Assembly: GCA_964409235.1 (NCBI GenBank)
Contig: CAYPCN010000015.1
Span: forward strand, 1 to 34,941
From: CAINFV01 sp964409235
GTDB lineage: Bacteria > Chlamydiota > Chlamydiia > Chlamydiales > FEN-1388
Length of the DNA: 34,941 nt
Direction of reading: 5' to 3'
The translations under genes were made by a program, and so were the position numbers. A model generated the notes under the pieces. The model was not told where the DNA came from, made no database searches, and was given only the letters and a program-made list of their open reading frames with translations. Position 1 is the first letter of the stretch. Every line of letters begins with the position of its first letter. Below, piece after piece: positions 24,476 to 32,505 of this stretch.

Positions 24476-26372
24476 ACTGCAGAAAGTCCTCTTCCTCGGC
24501 GCCGAAACACATAAAGACGCGTTCCTCGCTGCCTGCCAAAAGGCTGGGAACGTTCAGTTTATCGGCACTAAAGTTTCTTCTGTCGAGCTCCTCAGCAGTG
24601 ACTTTCACGATGTCGTCCACGCGATACGCATTCTCCAGCAGTACGAAGTACCGCAGACATCGGACGTCTCTATCTCCGACCCTCTGGCCTTCTCACAACG
24701 CGTCATCGCCAGAGCTCACCGTCTTGAACAATGTAAGACAGAACTGAAGAGCACTCGAGAGCGGCTTTCTCTCGTTGCCCCCTTTGGTACCATCCCTCTC
24801 GACGCCATTGCCTCAATCGAAAAAGAAACCCGCTTGCGCTTCAAGCTGTGGAAAGCTCTCAAAAAACGAAAGGCCGCACGTCGCTGTCCCCATCTCATCC
24901 TCGTATCAGAGGATGCTCACCACCAATATTTCGTATCTAGTACCGTAGAGCCCTTTCAGCCGCCGTCAGGCGTTGAACATATCCCGCTCTCAAAAGAACT
25001 TGCCACGCTCCCGGCCACAGAGGCATCGCTCCTTCGTGAGATCAATGATATTAAAGAGCAGATCAAGCAACAGGCCCCTCTCGTCGAGAGCCTGAGAGCC
25101 GCGCTCGTCAACTCTCTCAATGAAGTAAAACGTCGACGAGCGAGCCAAAATGCAACAGCGGTGCTCGACAATCACCTCTTTGCCATGACAGGATGGGTAC
25201 CTCAAACTCAGCTCGCCAACGCCCTTGCCATCGCCGATACCTTCGATATCTATACTGACCTCCTCCGCACGCTCCCGAATGAAATACCACCGACCTGCCT
25301 AGAAAATACCAACCTCGACAAGATCGGAGAAGATCTTGTCAATATCTACGACACGCCTTCCCACACCGATGCTGATCCTTCGCCATGGGTCTTGGCCTTT
25401 TTCGCGCTCTTCTTCGCCATGATCGTCGGAGATGCCGGCTATGGACTCGTCTTCCTGGCGACCGCGCTTCTGCTCAGAAAAAAAACTCGTTCATCGTCCT
25501 CCGCCATACGTCGATTTGTCACGCTCGTCGCTCTCCTTGGCAGCGCTTGCATCGTTTGGGGACTGCTCACGAACTCGTTCTTTGCGATCAAATTTTCTCA
25601 GGATAATCCATTGCGAGTGTACTCACCGCTCACATACCTCGTTGAACGCCAAGGGCAGTACCATTTTACTCTCCAAGATGCCACCTACCAGCATTGGGTC
25701 TCCCTCCACAATGGCATTCCTCCAACGTCACGTACAGAATTTTTGTATGAGGCCCCAGCTCCGGCCATAGCGCCTCTCTTCGACAGCATGGCGGATGGGA
25801 CCATGCTTGAATTGGCCATCATCATCGGGTCGATCCACATCATATTCGGCATCTGTCGCTACCTCACGCGAAATATCGCCAACGCAGGATGGATTCTCTG
25901 TATCATCGGCGGATATATGTACTTTGCCCACTTCCTCAATGCCCCATCGTTGATATACTATCTCTTCGACCTCGATGCTGCTCTCGGAGCTTCCATAGGG
26001 GTAGAGCTGCTCGTTGCGGGCTTCCTCTTCTCCGCGGCCACTTCAATCATCAAAAATGGCATCTCCGACCTGTTTTTCGTCATCATGGGCGCTATATCCG
26101 TATTCGCCGATGTCCTCTCCTACCTCCGACTCTACGCCCTCGGAATCTCAGGAGCTATCGTCTCATCAATGATCAACGAAGCCGCCCAGTCCTTTCCATT
26201 CGTCATCTCTATCATCCTCGTCGTCCTCTCCCACAGCGTCAACATCGCCCTCTCTATCATGAGCGGCGTTATCCACGGTTTGCGTTTGAACTTCCTCGAG
26301 TGGTATCACTATTCATTTGAAGGCGGCGGAAAACCCTTCAGCCCATTAACCCTCGAGACCTATCATCAATAG
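24465..26372 (+). CDS. atpI: V-type ATP synthase subunit I (a-subunit)
   Basis: 635 aa. The stator membrane subunit that forms the ion half-channels. The N-terminal half (about 1-300) is soluble, with coiled-coil stretches around 75-110 and 185-225. From about 305 on there are seven or eight membrane helices. FADVLSYLRLYALGISG places the essential arginine at about residue 555, next to the rotor ring. SHSVNIALSIMSGVIHGLRLNFLEWY is the conserved last helix. It overlaps atpD by 11 bases. Its TAG stop is part of the left arm of hairpin repeat copy 3, so the repeat begins exactly at the end of this gene. Confidence 0.95.
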   Translation: MKVELQKVLFLGAETHKDAFLAACQKAGNVQFIGTKVSSVELLSSDFHDVVHAIRILQQYEVPQTSDVSISDPLAFSQRVIARAHRLEQCKTELKSTRERLSLVAPFGTIPLDAIASIEKETRLRFKLWKALKKRKAARRCPHLILVSEDAHHQYFVSSTVEPFQPPSGVEHIPLSKELATLPATEASLLREINDIKEQIKQQAPLVESLRAALVNSLNEVKRRRASQNATAVLDNHLFAMTGWVPQTQLANALAIADTFDIYTDLLRTLPNEIPPTCLENTNLDKIGEDLVNIYDTPSHTDADPSPWVLAFFALFFAMIVGDAGYGLVFLATALLLRKKTRSSSSAIRRFVTLVALLGSACIVWGLLTNSFFAIKFSQDNPLRVYSPLTYLVERQGQYHFTLQDATYQHWVSLHNGIPPTSRTEFLYEAPAPAIAPLFDSMADGTMLELAIIIGSIHIIFGICRYLTRNIANAGWILCIIGGYMYFAHFLNAPSLIYYLFDLDAALGASIGVELLVAGFLFSAATSIIKNGISDLFFVIMGAISVFADVLSYLRLYALGISGAIVSSMINEAAQSFPFVISIILVVLSHSVNIALSIMSGVIHGLRLNFLEWYHYSFEGGGKPFSPLTLETYHQ

Positions 26373-26535
26373 ACTTCTTTCGAAACGTAGGAGGAACAAG
26401 AACATAGAAGATTTTCCGATAGATCGAGTATCCTGATTTTTTGGCGTACTCAGCTGAGTAGACGAAAAATCAGGATACTCGAGATTTCTGAAAAGATCCG
26501 TTGTATCGCTCCTCCTAAGTTTCGAAAGAAGTCTA
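26370..26535. repeat. Structured hairpin repeat, copy 3, inside the V-ATPase operon
   Basis: A 166-base near-perfect hairpin filling the atpI-atpK gap. The outer arms 26370-26394 and 26511-26535 pair over 25 bp with one mismatch. The inner arms 26424-26441 and 26465-26482 are an 18-bp perfect stem (CGAGTATCCTGATTTTT and its complement). At the tip, TACTCAGCTGAGTA (26447-26460) is a 14-base palindrome. Between outer and inner stems, AGATTTTC faces GAAAAGATC with the same GA/GA mismatch as copies 1 and 2, and CTCCTAAG corresponds to their CTCCAAAG. No T-run follows, so read-through into atpK is expected. The atpI stop codon lies in the left arm. Confidence 0.85.
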
Positions 26536-26556
26536 ATAACGTACAAAAGGTGCACC

Positions 26557-26991
26557 ATGGTAGATCCAACATCTCTCCAACAAGTAGGGCCCATCCTCGC
26601 CCTTGGACTCTCAACGATCGGAAGCTGCATCGGCTGCTATATCGCCGGCGCCGCCTCTCACGCCGCCATGACAAAAACTGAAGAAGGTCATGGAAAGTTT
26701 ATTGGCATGGCAGCCGCTCCCTCCTCGCAAACGATCTACGGCTTTATCCTCATGCTCCTCATGAACCAGAGGATTTTGGCTGGAACAATCTCTCCAGTCT
26801 CCGCCATCTTCGTCGGCCTCTTTGCCGGCCTCGCCATCATGGCCTCCTCCATCTTCCAGGGCAAAGTAGCTGCCACAGGTATTCAGGCCTCCCTCAAACA
26901 ACCAGCCCTCTACGGCAAATGCTTCGCCGCCGTCGGTATCCTCGAATCCTTCGCCCTCTTCGTCTTCGTCTTCTCCCTCCTCATCATGTGA
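26557..26991 (+). CDS. atpK: V-type ATP synthase subunit K (rotor ring)
   Basis: 144 aa, four membrane helices, a duplicated hairpin like other V-type rotor subunits. AAGGTG precedes the ATG. Helix 2 carries PSSQTIYGF (Q58, S57), helix 3 begins FQGKVAATG (Q101) and helix 4 holds GILESFALF (E130). These match the Na+ ligands T64, Q65, Q110 and E139 of Enterococcus hirae NtpK in order and spacing. Na+ coupling is therefore likely, though still inferred. Only the second hairpin has the ion-binding Glu. It is separated from atpI by the large hairpin, which may help set the higher level of this multi-copy subunit. Confidence 0.95.
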   Translation: MVDPTSLQQVGPILALGLSTIGSCIGCYIAGAASHAAMTKTEEGHGKFIGMAAAPSSQTIYGFILMLLMNQRILAGTISPVSAIFVGLFAGLAIMASSIFQGKVAATGIQASLKQPALYGKCFAAVGILESFALFVFVFSLLIM

Positions 26992-27027
26992 CGGAAGAAG
27001 AAGTGAGGCGCTGCCCCCTCCACCCGT

Positions 27028-27048
27028 CCGGGGAGCACCGCTCCCCGG
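27028..27048. terminator. GC-rich hairpin after the V-ATPase operon
   Basis: A perfect 9-bp stem, CCGGGGAGC and GCTCCCCGG, with loop ACC lies 37 bases after the atpK stop. It lacks a T-run, so termination would be weak or factor-dependent. Confidence 0.45.
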
Positions 27049-27098
27049 GCCCCCGCATTGATCAGTTATGACGGTGTCATGGATAAATCGAATTTGTG

Positions 27099-27118
27099 TA
27101 TAATTGCGACAGTATAAT
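27099..27118 (+). promoter_or_regulatory. Two tandem -10-like boxes before the GNAT-like gene
   Basis: Perfect TATAAT boxes occur at 27099-27104 and 27113-27118. Neither has a convincing -35 at 16-18 bases. The second would put the start of transcription about 15-20 bases before the ATG. Confidence 0.35.
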
Positions 27119-27141
27119 TTTCACAATTGACGGTAAGAGCC

Positions 27142-28131
27142 ATGACAAATAACCTACGCATTACATACGAACAATTACTTAGCTGTATTTCATTTCCGAT
27201 GTCCTTTCCCTTTCTAGAAGGCCACGCAGCGTTCCCATTCGTTGCGCAAGACGAGGCCTCGTCCTCAGGCTCGCATCGTATCGCACGCATCGCTCAGCAC
27301 GCGCTTTCCTCGGCAACCCCTTCCTCCTCTCTCGCTCCTTCTCCACCAGCTCAAGCTCCGCAAGAGCAAAGCCAGCAATGTCAGGCTTCTCTTCCCAAAA
27401 TCATTGGGAGAGCGAAGGTTATCCGCCGGGCTACGAAAGATCCGGTTGACGTGCTCATCCAAAAAACGACCGATACCTTAATGGTCGCCATCAGAGAATT
27501 TCAAGCCGTCCTTCGCCCCGGAGATGAACCGTTGGGATCCATTAAGGTGGTCATTAGTCGAAAAATCCCTTGCTCTGGCCCTTTTGTTCACTTCGAAAAA
27601 TACCAGGAAGGCGTCGCAAAAAAAGTGTTCGTCTGGGGGTTTCAGTCGTACCAAAATGACACGTATTCAGGGATCGGATCCGCGCTGTTCCAAGTGGCCA
27701 TTGAATATGGGTTCCGCAAGAAATGCAAGGGACGCCTCTGCCTTGATGCGTTACCATCTTCCCAGGGGTTTTACTTCAAACAGGGTCTTCGTTCAGCGGA
27801 CGATCCTGTGCGATGTCTGCAGGCCCTAGACCCAGCCAACATTGAGCGGGACGATCAGACAGAAGGGCCTCTCGATCCTCGCAATTTAACGGACTGCGCC
27901 ATTGAGCAAGAAGTGAGTATAGCATCGCGCGAAGGCCGAAAGCCCAACACGACGCATCTACCTCAGACGCGCATGTTCCTGCCCCAAGAGGCCATCGACC
28001 GTTGGGCGCTCCGCATCCTTCCCCAACCTATCCTTTTCTCAGAGAAAGTGAAAAAAACAGTTCTGAGCTATTTGGCAAAAAAGCAAAAAAAGAGTACTTC
28101 AAAGAAGAAACCTTCTGGGATGCCAATGTGA
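27142..28131 (+). CDS. GNAT-like acetyltransferase with a low-complexity N-terminal region
   Basis: 329 aa from the ATG at 27142; a TTG five codons earlier is possible. Residues about 56-80 are rich in Ser, Pro, Ala and Gln, and the C-terminal 17 residues are Lys/Ser-rich. The central part (about 85-220) resembles a GNAT fold: SGIGSALFQVAIEYG at 176-190 fits the acetyl-CoA loop and helix, and GFYFKQGLR at 209-217 fits the C-terminal motif. The usual Arg/Gln-x-x-Gly-x-Gly/Ala loop is only partly kept, so activity is uncertain. There is no signal peptide. The disordered N-terminus would suit a type III secreted effector, but that is speculation. Not related in detail to the other GNAT gene here. 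Confidence 0.7.
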   Translation: MTNNLRITYEQLLSCISFPMSFPFLEGHAAFPFVAQDEASSSGSHRIARIAQHALSSATPSSSLAPSPPAQAPQEQSQQCQASLPKIIGRAKVIRRATKDPVDVLIQKTTDTLMVAIREFQAVLRPGDEPLGSIKVVISRKIPCSGPFVHFEKYQEGVAKKVFVWGFQSYQNDTYSGIGSALFQVAIEYGFRKKCKGRLCLDALPSSQGFYFKQGLRSADDPVRCLQALDPANIERDDQTEGPLDPRNLTDCAIEQEVSIASREGRKPNTTHLPQTRMFLPQEAIDRWALRILPQPILFSEKVKKTVLSYLAKKQKKSTSKKKPSGMPM

Positions 28132-28184
28132 CCATATTGTTCTGAGTTGTGCCAACACATAGGGCGGATACACTAGGAGAGGCC

Positions 28185-29582
28185 ATGGGAAGAATGCGTC
28201 AGGAGAACGATGCTTTAGGCATGGTGAATGTGCCCGAAGAACATCTGTGGGGAGCTCAAACACAGCGGTCGCTCATGAACTTCCGCATTGGCGAGCACAA
28301 AATTCCGAAAGAGATCATCACAGCGCTCATCACCATCAAGCAGGCTGCGGCGCTTGCCAATAGCGAGCTGCACTGTCTCGATGAACGCAAAAAAGAGCTC
28401 ATCATCCGCGCGATTCAGTCGCTGACACCAGAAGAGTTGGCGTCAGAATTTCCTCTCAGCGTCTGGCAAACAGGATCTGGGACACAGACCAATATGAATG
28501 TCAACGAAGTCATCGCCAATCGAGCCAACGAGCTTGCCGGCTCCCCCAGGGGTAGTAAATCTCCGGTTCACCCCAACGATGATGTCAACAAATCTCAATC
28601 TTCTAACGACACCTTTCCAACCGCCATGCACATGGCCTTTGCAAAAACCGTAACGTTCCGCCTCATCCCGGCCCTTATCACGCTGCACGAGGCTCTTGAT
28701 GAAAAGGCCACAGCCTTCTACCCAATCATCAAAGTGGGCAGAACTCACATGATGGATGCTGTTCCCATCCGCCTTGGGCAAGAATTTTCAGGGTATGCGG
28801 CGCAAGTGCAACAGTCGATCGATGTTCTCCAATCCGCCATGCCTCGCCTCCTCGAACTAGCCTTAGGAGGCACCGCTGTTGGCACAGGGATCAACTGCCC
28901 TCCTGGTTTTAAAGAGCGAGCTATAAGCCATGTATCCGAGGCATACCATCTTCCCTTCCGCCCAGCGGGAAACCCCTTCGAAGCCTTGGCCTGTCACGAC
29001 ACCGCCGTAGAGCTGTCCGGGGCTCTCAAGCGCGTGGCCTGCACCCTCTACAAGATTGCCAATGACATCAGACTCATGGCTTCAGGGCCGCGTTGTGGTC
29101 TTTCAGAGCTGTTCCTACCAGAAAATGAACCCGGTTCCTCAATCATGCCTGGGAAGATCAATCCCACGCAATGCGAAGCTGTGACCCAGGTATGCTGTCA
29201 GGTATTCGGCAATGACACAGCCATTACGGTCGCTGCTTCCCAAGGCCATTTTGAGCTCAACGCCTTCAAGCCCCTTATCGCCAAAAATTGTTTGGAGTCT
29301 ATTGCCCTTCTCGCCGACGCTGCACTCAATTTCACGGAAAAATGCATCAAGGGAATGAAAGCCAACGAAGCGCATATCGCCACACACCTCGAACAATCTC
29401 TTATGCTTGCCACAGCATTAAGCCAAAAAATCGGATACGATACAGCTTCCAAGATTACCCTCCTTGCGTTTCATGAAAATATCACTCTCAAAGAGGCAGC
29501 TCTTAGGCTCGGCGTCTCAGAAGAGACCTTTGCAGAAGCCACCGATCCATTGAAAATGGTATCCGGTGACTTTTTTCACTGA
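28185..29582 (+). CDS. fumC: Class II fumarate hydratase FumC
   Basis: 465 aa from the ATG at 28185, which has AGGAGAGG directly upstream; a GTG at 28149 and an ATG at 28194 are alternatives. It converts fumarate and malate in the TCA cycle. The family signature GSSIMPGKIN is present, along with WQTGSGTQTNMNVNEVIANR, HPNDDVNKSQSSNDTFPTAM and GRTHMMDAVPIRLGQE, which build the active site of the tetramer. The length is almost the same as E. coli FumC (467). It follows the GNAT-like gene by about 50 bases, and valS begins 46 bases later, so the three may share transcripts. Confidence 0.97.
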   Translation: MGRMRQENDALGMVNVPEEHLWGAQTQRSLMNFRIGEHKIPKEIITALITIKQAAALANSELHCLDERKKELIIRAIQSLTPEELASEFPLSVWQTGSGTQTNMNVNEVIANRANELAGSPRGSKSPVHPNDDVNKSQSSNDTFPTAMHMAFAKTVTFRLIPALITLHEALDEKATAFYPIIKVGRTHMMDAVPIRLGQEFSGYAAQVQQSIDVLQSAMPRLLELALGGTAVGTGINCPPGFKERAISHVSEAYHLPFRPAGNPFEALACHDTAVELSGALKRVACTLYKIANDIRLMASGPRCGLSELFLPENEPGSSIMPGKINPTQCEAVTQVCCQVFGNDTAITVAASQGHFELNAFKPLIAKNCLESIALLADAALNFTEKCIKGMKANEAHIATHLEQSLMLATALSQKIGYDTASKITLLAFHENITLKEAALRLGVSEETFAEATDPLKMVSGDFFH

Positions 29583-29628
29583 AAGGCTGTATGCTAGTTG
29601 GTTCACACTTTTGCCCTATGCTGAGCCT

Positions 29629-32505
29629 ATGCAAGAACTTCCTTCTGCCTATACACCAAACGACATAGAGAAAAAATGGTCTGCACTATGGGAGGCGCGC
29701 GGCATCTTTCATGCCAATCCCATGTCCGACAAGCCGTCGTTTTGTGTGATGATGCCCCCTCCAAATGTCACCGGCATGCTTCACTTAGGACATGCTCTTG
29801 ACACAACCCTGCAAGACATCCTGGTCCGATGGAAGAAGATGTCCGGCTTTGAAACGCTCTGGCTACCAGGAACAGACCACGCCGGCATTGCGACACAAAC
29901 CGTCGTGGAGCGCCACCTCCTCAAGACAACGGGGAAGCACCGCCTAGAATTTTCTCGAGAGGAGTTTCTCCACCACGTATGGGAGTGGAAAGAGAAAAGC
30001 GAGAGACGCATCCTCGACCAAGTACGAGCCATCGGCGCTGCCTGTGATTGGCAACGGCGGCGATTCACCATGGATGAGCAGTGCTCTCGCGCCATTCGCC
30101 ATATATTTAAAAAGCTCTTTGACCAGGGGCTGATCTATCGCGGGAACTACCTTGTCAACTGGGATCCCGTGACGAAGACAGCTCTTGCTGATGACGAAGT
30201 CGAATACGAAGAACGCCAAGGGTCTCTTTGGACGATTCGCTATCCAATCGCCGGAGAAGATGCCTTCGTCCTCGTGGCAACCACACGCCCAGAAACCATG
30301 TTGGGAGACACGGCCGTCGCCGTTCATCCCCATGATGAGAGATACCGCTTTTTGATTGGGAAGGATGTTGACCATCCCATCACTGGGCGGCGCATCCCGA
30401 TTGTCGCTGATGAATTTGTCGATCCCCAATTTGGCACAGGGGTTGTCAAAATCACCCCTGCCCACGATCCGTGCGACTACCAACTGGCCCAACGCCGCGA
30501 TCTTCCCATGATCAACATTCTGACTGAGGAAGGTACGATCAACGAAGAAGGCGGGCGTTTTACTGGGATGACGGTCCCCGAAGCTCGGGAAGCCGTGGTC
30601 AACGAACTGCGTTCTCTCGGGCTTGTGGAAAAGGTCGAACCCCACAAAAATCGCGTTGGCGTCTCGTATCGATCGAAGGCAACGATAGAGCCAATGCTAT
30701 CGAAGCAGTGGTTCGTCCGTCTCAGCGCCTTCAAGGAGTCGCTCATCGACTATGTCGCCACAAAGAAGGTCTCTGTGAATCCCCCTCTTTGGGAGTCCAC
30801 CTATTTTCAATGGATGGAACATCTTCGCGATTGGTGCATCAGTCGCCAACTCTGGTGGGGACACCGCATTCCTGTCTGGTATCGCGTCGACAACCCAGAC
30901 ATCCTCATCTGCCATGAAGGCGAAGGAGAACCGGAAGAGGTCAAAAAAGCTCCCCATCTGTGGACACAAGATCCCGACGTTCTCGACACGTGGTTTTCGT
31001 CAGCCCTCTGGCCCATGTCCACTCTTGGATGGCCTGACAATACCCCTGAGATGATAAAGTTCTTCCCCACCAGCACCCTCATCACGGGCCATGACATCGT
31101 CTTCTTCTGGGTCGCGCGCATGATTATGATGAGCCACTATGCGCTTGGCAAGCCTCCTTTCTACGAGACATTTCTCCATGGTCTTATCTATGGAAAATCC
31201 TACTGGCGAGAGGATCCAAAGGTTGGCATTGTCTACGTCTCTCCTGAAGAGAAAAAAGAGTATGACCTTGGAAAAAAGCCCCTTCCGTCTGATGTGAAAT
31301 GCCGATGGGAGAAAATGTCAAAATCCAAGGGCAACGTCATCGACCTACTGGAGATTATCGAGGAATATGGTGCTGATGCAATGCGGCTGGCACTTGCTGC
31401 TGTTACCACGGACGCGAGCATCATTGAGCTCGATCGCCGACGATTTGAAGAGTTTCGCCATTTCGTCAATAAGGTATGGAATGGAGCTCGCTTTGTCCTG
31501 AGTAAGCTATCGGCAGAAGAGAACCCTGATGCTGCGCCCACACGTGAAGATCTGTATACGTGCTCGCTCGACAACCTTGCTGTAGAAGATCGATGGATTC
31601 TCTCTCGGTTTTCCAAGGCAGCGGCGAAGATCTCCCACTCTCTGGAAACGTATGCTTTTGACAAGGCGACGACAGCGGCCTACGAATTCTTTTGGAATGA
31701 GTTTTGTGCGTTTTACATTGAGATAGCGAAGCCGGCTCTCTCATCATCGACGCCCAAGGCTTTGCGCACCACAAAGCAAGCTCTGTGTCTGATTCTCCTC
31801 ATGGATACACTTCAGCTGCTGCATCCCTTTGCCCCATTCATCACTGAAGAGCTCTTCTCGATTCTCAAAGAGCGTTTTGGAACGCTCGAGCCGGAGAGGT
31901 GCCATTCGCCACGGCTCCGCGATGCGCTCGCACGACTCAAGAACGAGTTTTTGTGCCAAACGCCATACCCCTACCCTCGAGAATGTGATGAGGCCAACGA
32001 GGCTGAAGAGCAGTTTGAGCAAATCCAACAGGTGCTCCAAACGGTGCGGGCTATTCGAGGGGAGATGAAAATTGCTCCAGGGACAGCGAGCGACCTATAC
32101 GTCATTGGACCCCTTACTTCACCACTGCAAAGGCTCATCAGGGACAATGAACATCTCGTACGATCGCTCGTGAAGATGAATACCATTATCTATGAAGAGA
32201 CGCCTCCCGCTGCTCTCACGCTTGCCAGTCGTGCTCCACTCCATGATCTGGAGCTGGTCGTTCCCCTGCCAGCGCAGATGCGAGAGCAGGAGACACTTCG
32301 GCTGAAAAAAGCACTCGAGAAGGTTCGTACGTCGTCTGAGAAAACACAGGCGCAGTATGACAAGCTGGCTGCCAGCGGCCGAGCCCCAGTCGAAGTCATC
32401 GAAAGCCTTCGGCTCTCCATCGAGCAACAACGTCGGGAACAAGCGATGCTACAGCAACAGCTGAATGAGCTTTCAGTAGCTCAGCAACGTGACCCAAAGA
32501 GCTGA
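29629..32505 (+). CDS. valS: Valyl-tRNA synthetase
   Basis: 958 aa from the ATG at 29629; an in-frame ATG at 29566 would overlap fumC and add residues without family sequence. Class I synthetase: HLGH (HIGH motif) at 52-55, editing domain with TTRPETMLGDTAV and the GTGVVKITPAHDP stretch, KMSKS at 562-566, then the anticodon-binding helices and a C-terminal coiled coil (about 885-950). Between HGLIYG and KMSKS there is an insertion of about 35 residues (roughly 525-560) compared with E. coli ValRS, which I believe chlamydial enzymes share. Its 3' end overlaps the convergent minus-strand gene by 25 bases. valS next to the atp operon is the recalled chlamydial order. Confidence 0.97.
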   Translation: MQELPSAYTPNDIEKKWSALWEARGIFHANPMSDKPSFCVMMPPPNVTGMLHLGHALDTTLQDILVRWKKMSGFETLWLPGTDHAGIATQTVVERHLLKTTGKHRLEFSREEFLHHVWEWKEKSERRILDQVRAIGAACDWQRRRFTMDEQCSRAIRHIFKKLFDQGLIYRGNYLVNWDPVTKTALADDEVEYEERQGSLWTIRYPIAGEDAFVLVATTRPETMLGDTAVAVHPHDERYRFLIGKDVDHPITGRRIPIVADEFVDPQFGTGVVKITPAHDPCDYQLAQRRDLPMINILTEEGTINEEGGRFTGMTVPEAREAVVNELRSLGLVEKVEPHKNRVGVSYRSKATIEPMLSKQWFVRLSAFKESLIDYVATKKVSVNPPLWESTYFQWMEHLRDWCISRQLWWGHRIPVWYRVDNPDILICHEGEGEPEEVKKAPHLWTQDPDVLDTWFSSALWPMSTLGWPDNTPEMIKFFPTSTLITGHDIVFFWVARMIMMSHYALGKPPFYETFLHGLIYGKSYWREDPKVGIVYVSPEEKKEYDLGKKPLPSDVKCRWEKMSKSKGNVIDLLEIIEEYGADAMRLALAAVTTDASIIELDRRRFEEFRHFVNKVWNGARFVLSKLSAEENPDAAPTREDLYTCSLDNLAVEDRWILSRFSKAAAKISHSLETYAFDKATTAAYEFFWNEFCAFYIEIAKPALSSSTPKALRTTKQALCLILLMDTLQLLHPFAPFITEELFSILKERFGTLEPERCHSPRLRDALARLKNEFLCQTPYPYPRECDEANEAEEQFEQIQQVLQTVRAIRGEMKIAPGTASDLYVIGPLTSPLQRLIRDNEHLVRSLVKMNTIIYEETPPAALTLASRAPLHDLELVVPLPAQMREQETLRLKKALEKVRTSSEKTQAQYDKLAASGRAPVEVIESLRLSIEQQRREQAMLQQQLNELSVAQQRDPKS

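Noticed and set aside
26370..26535. Copy 3 as a plain intrinsic terminator ending the operon before atpK
   Set aside because: There is no T-run after the right arm, atpK follows after 21 bases with its own binding site, and no promoter is visible in the gap.
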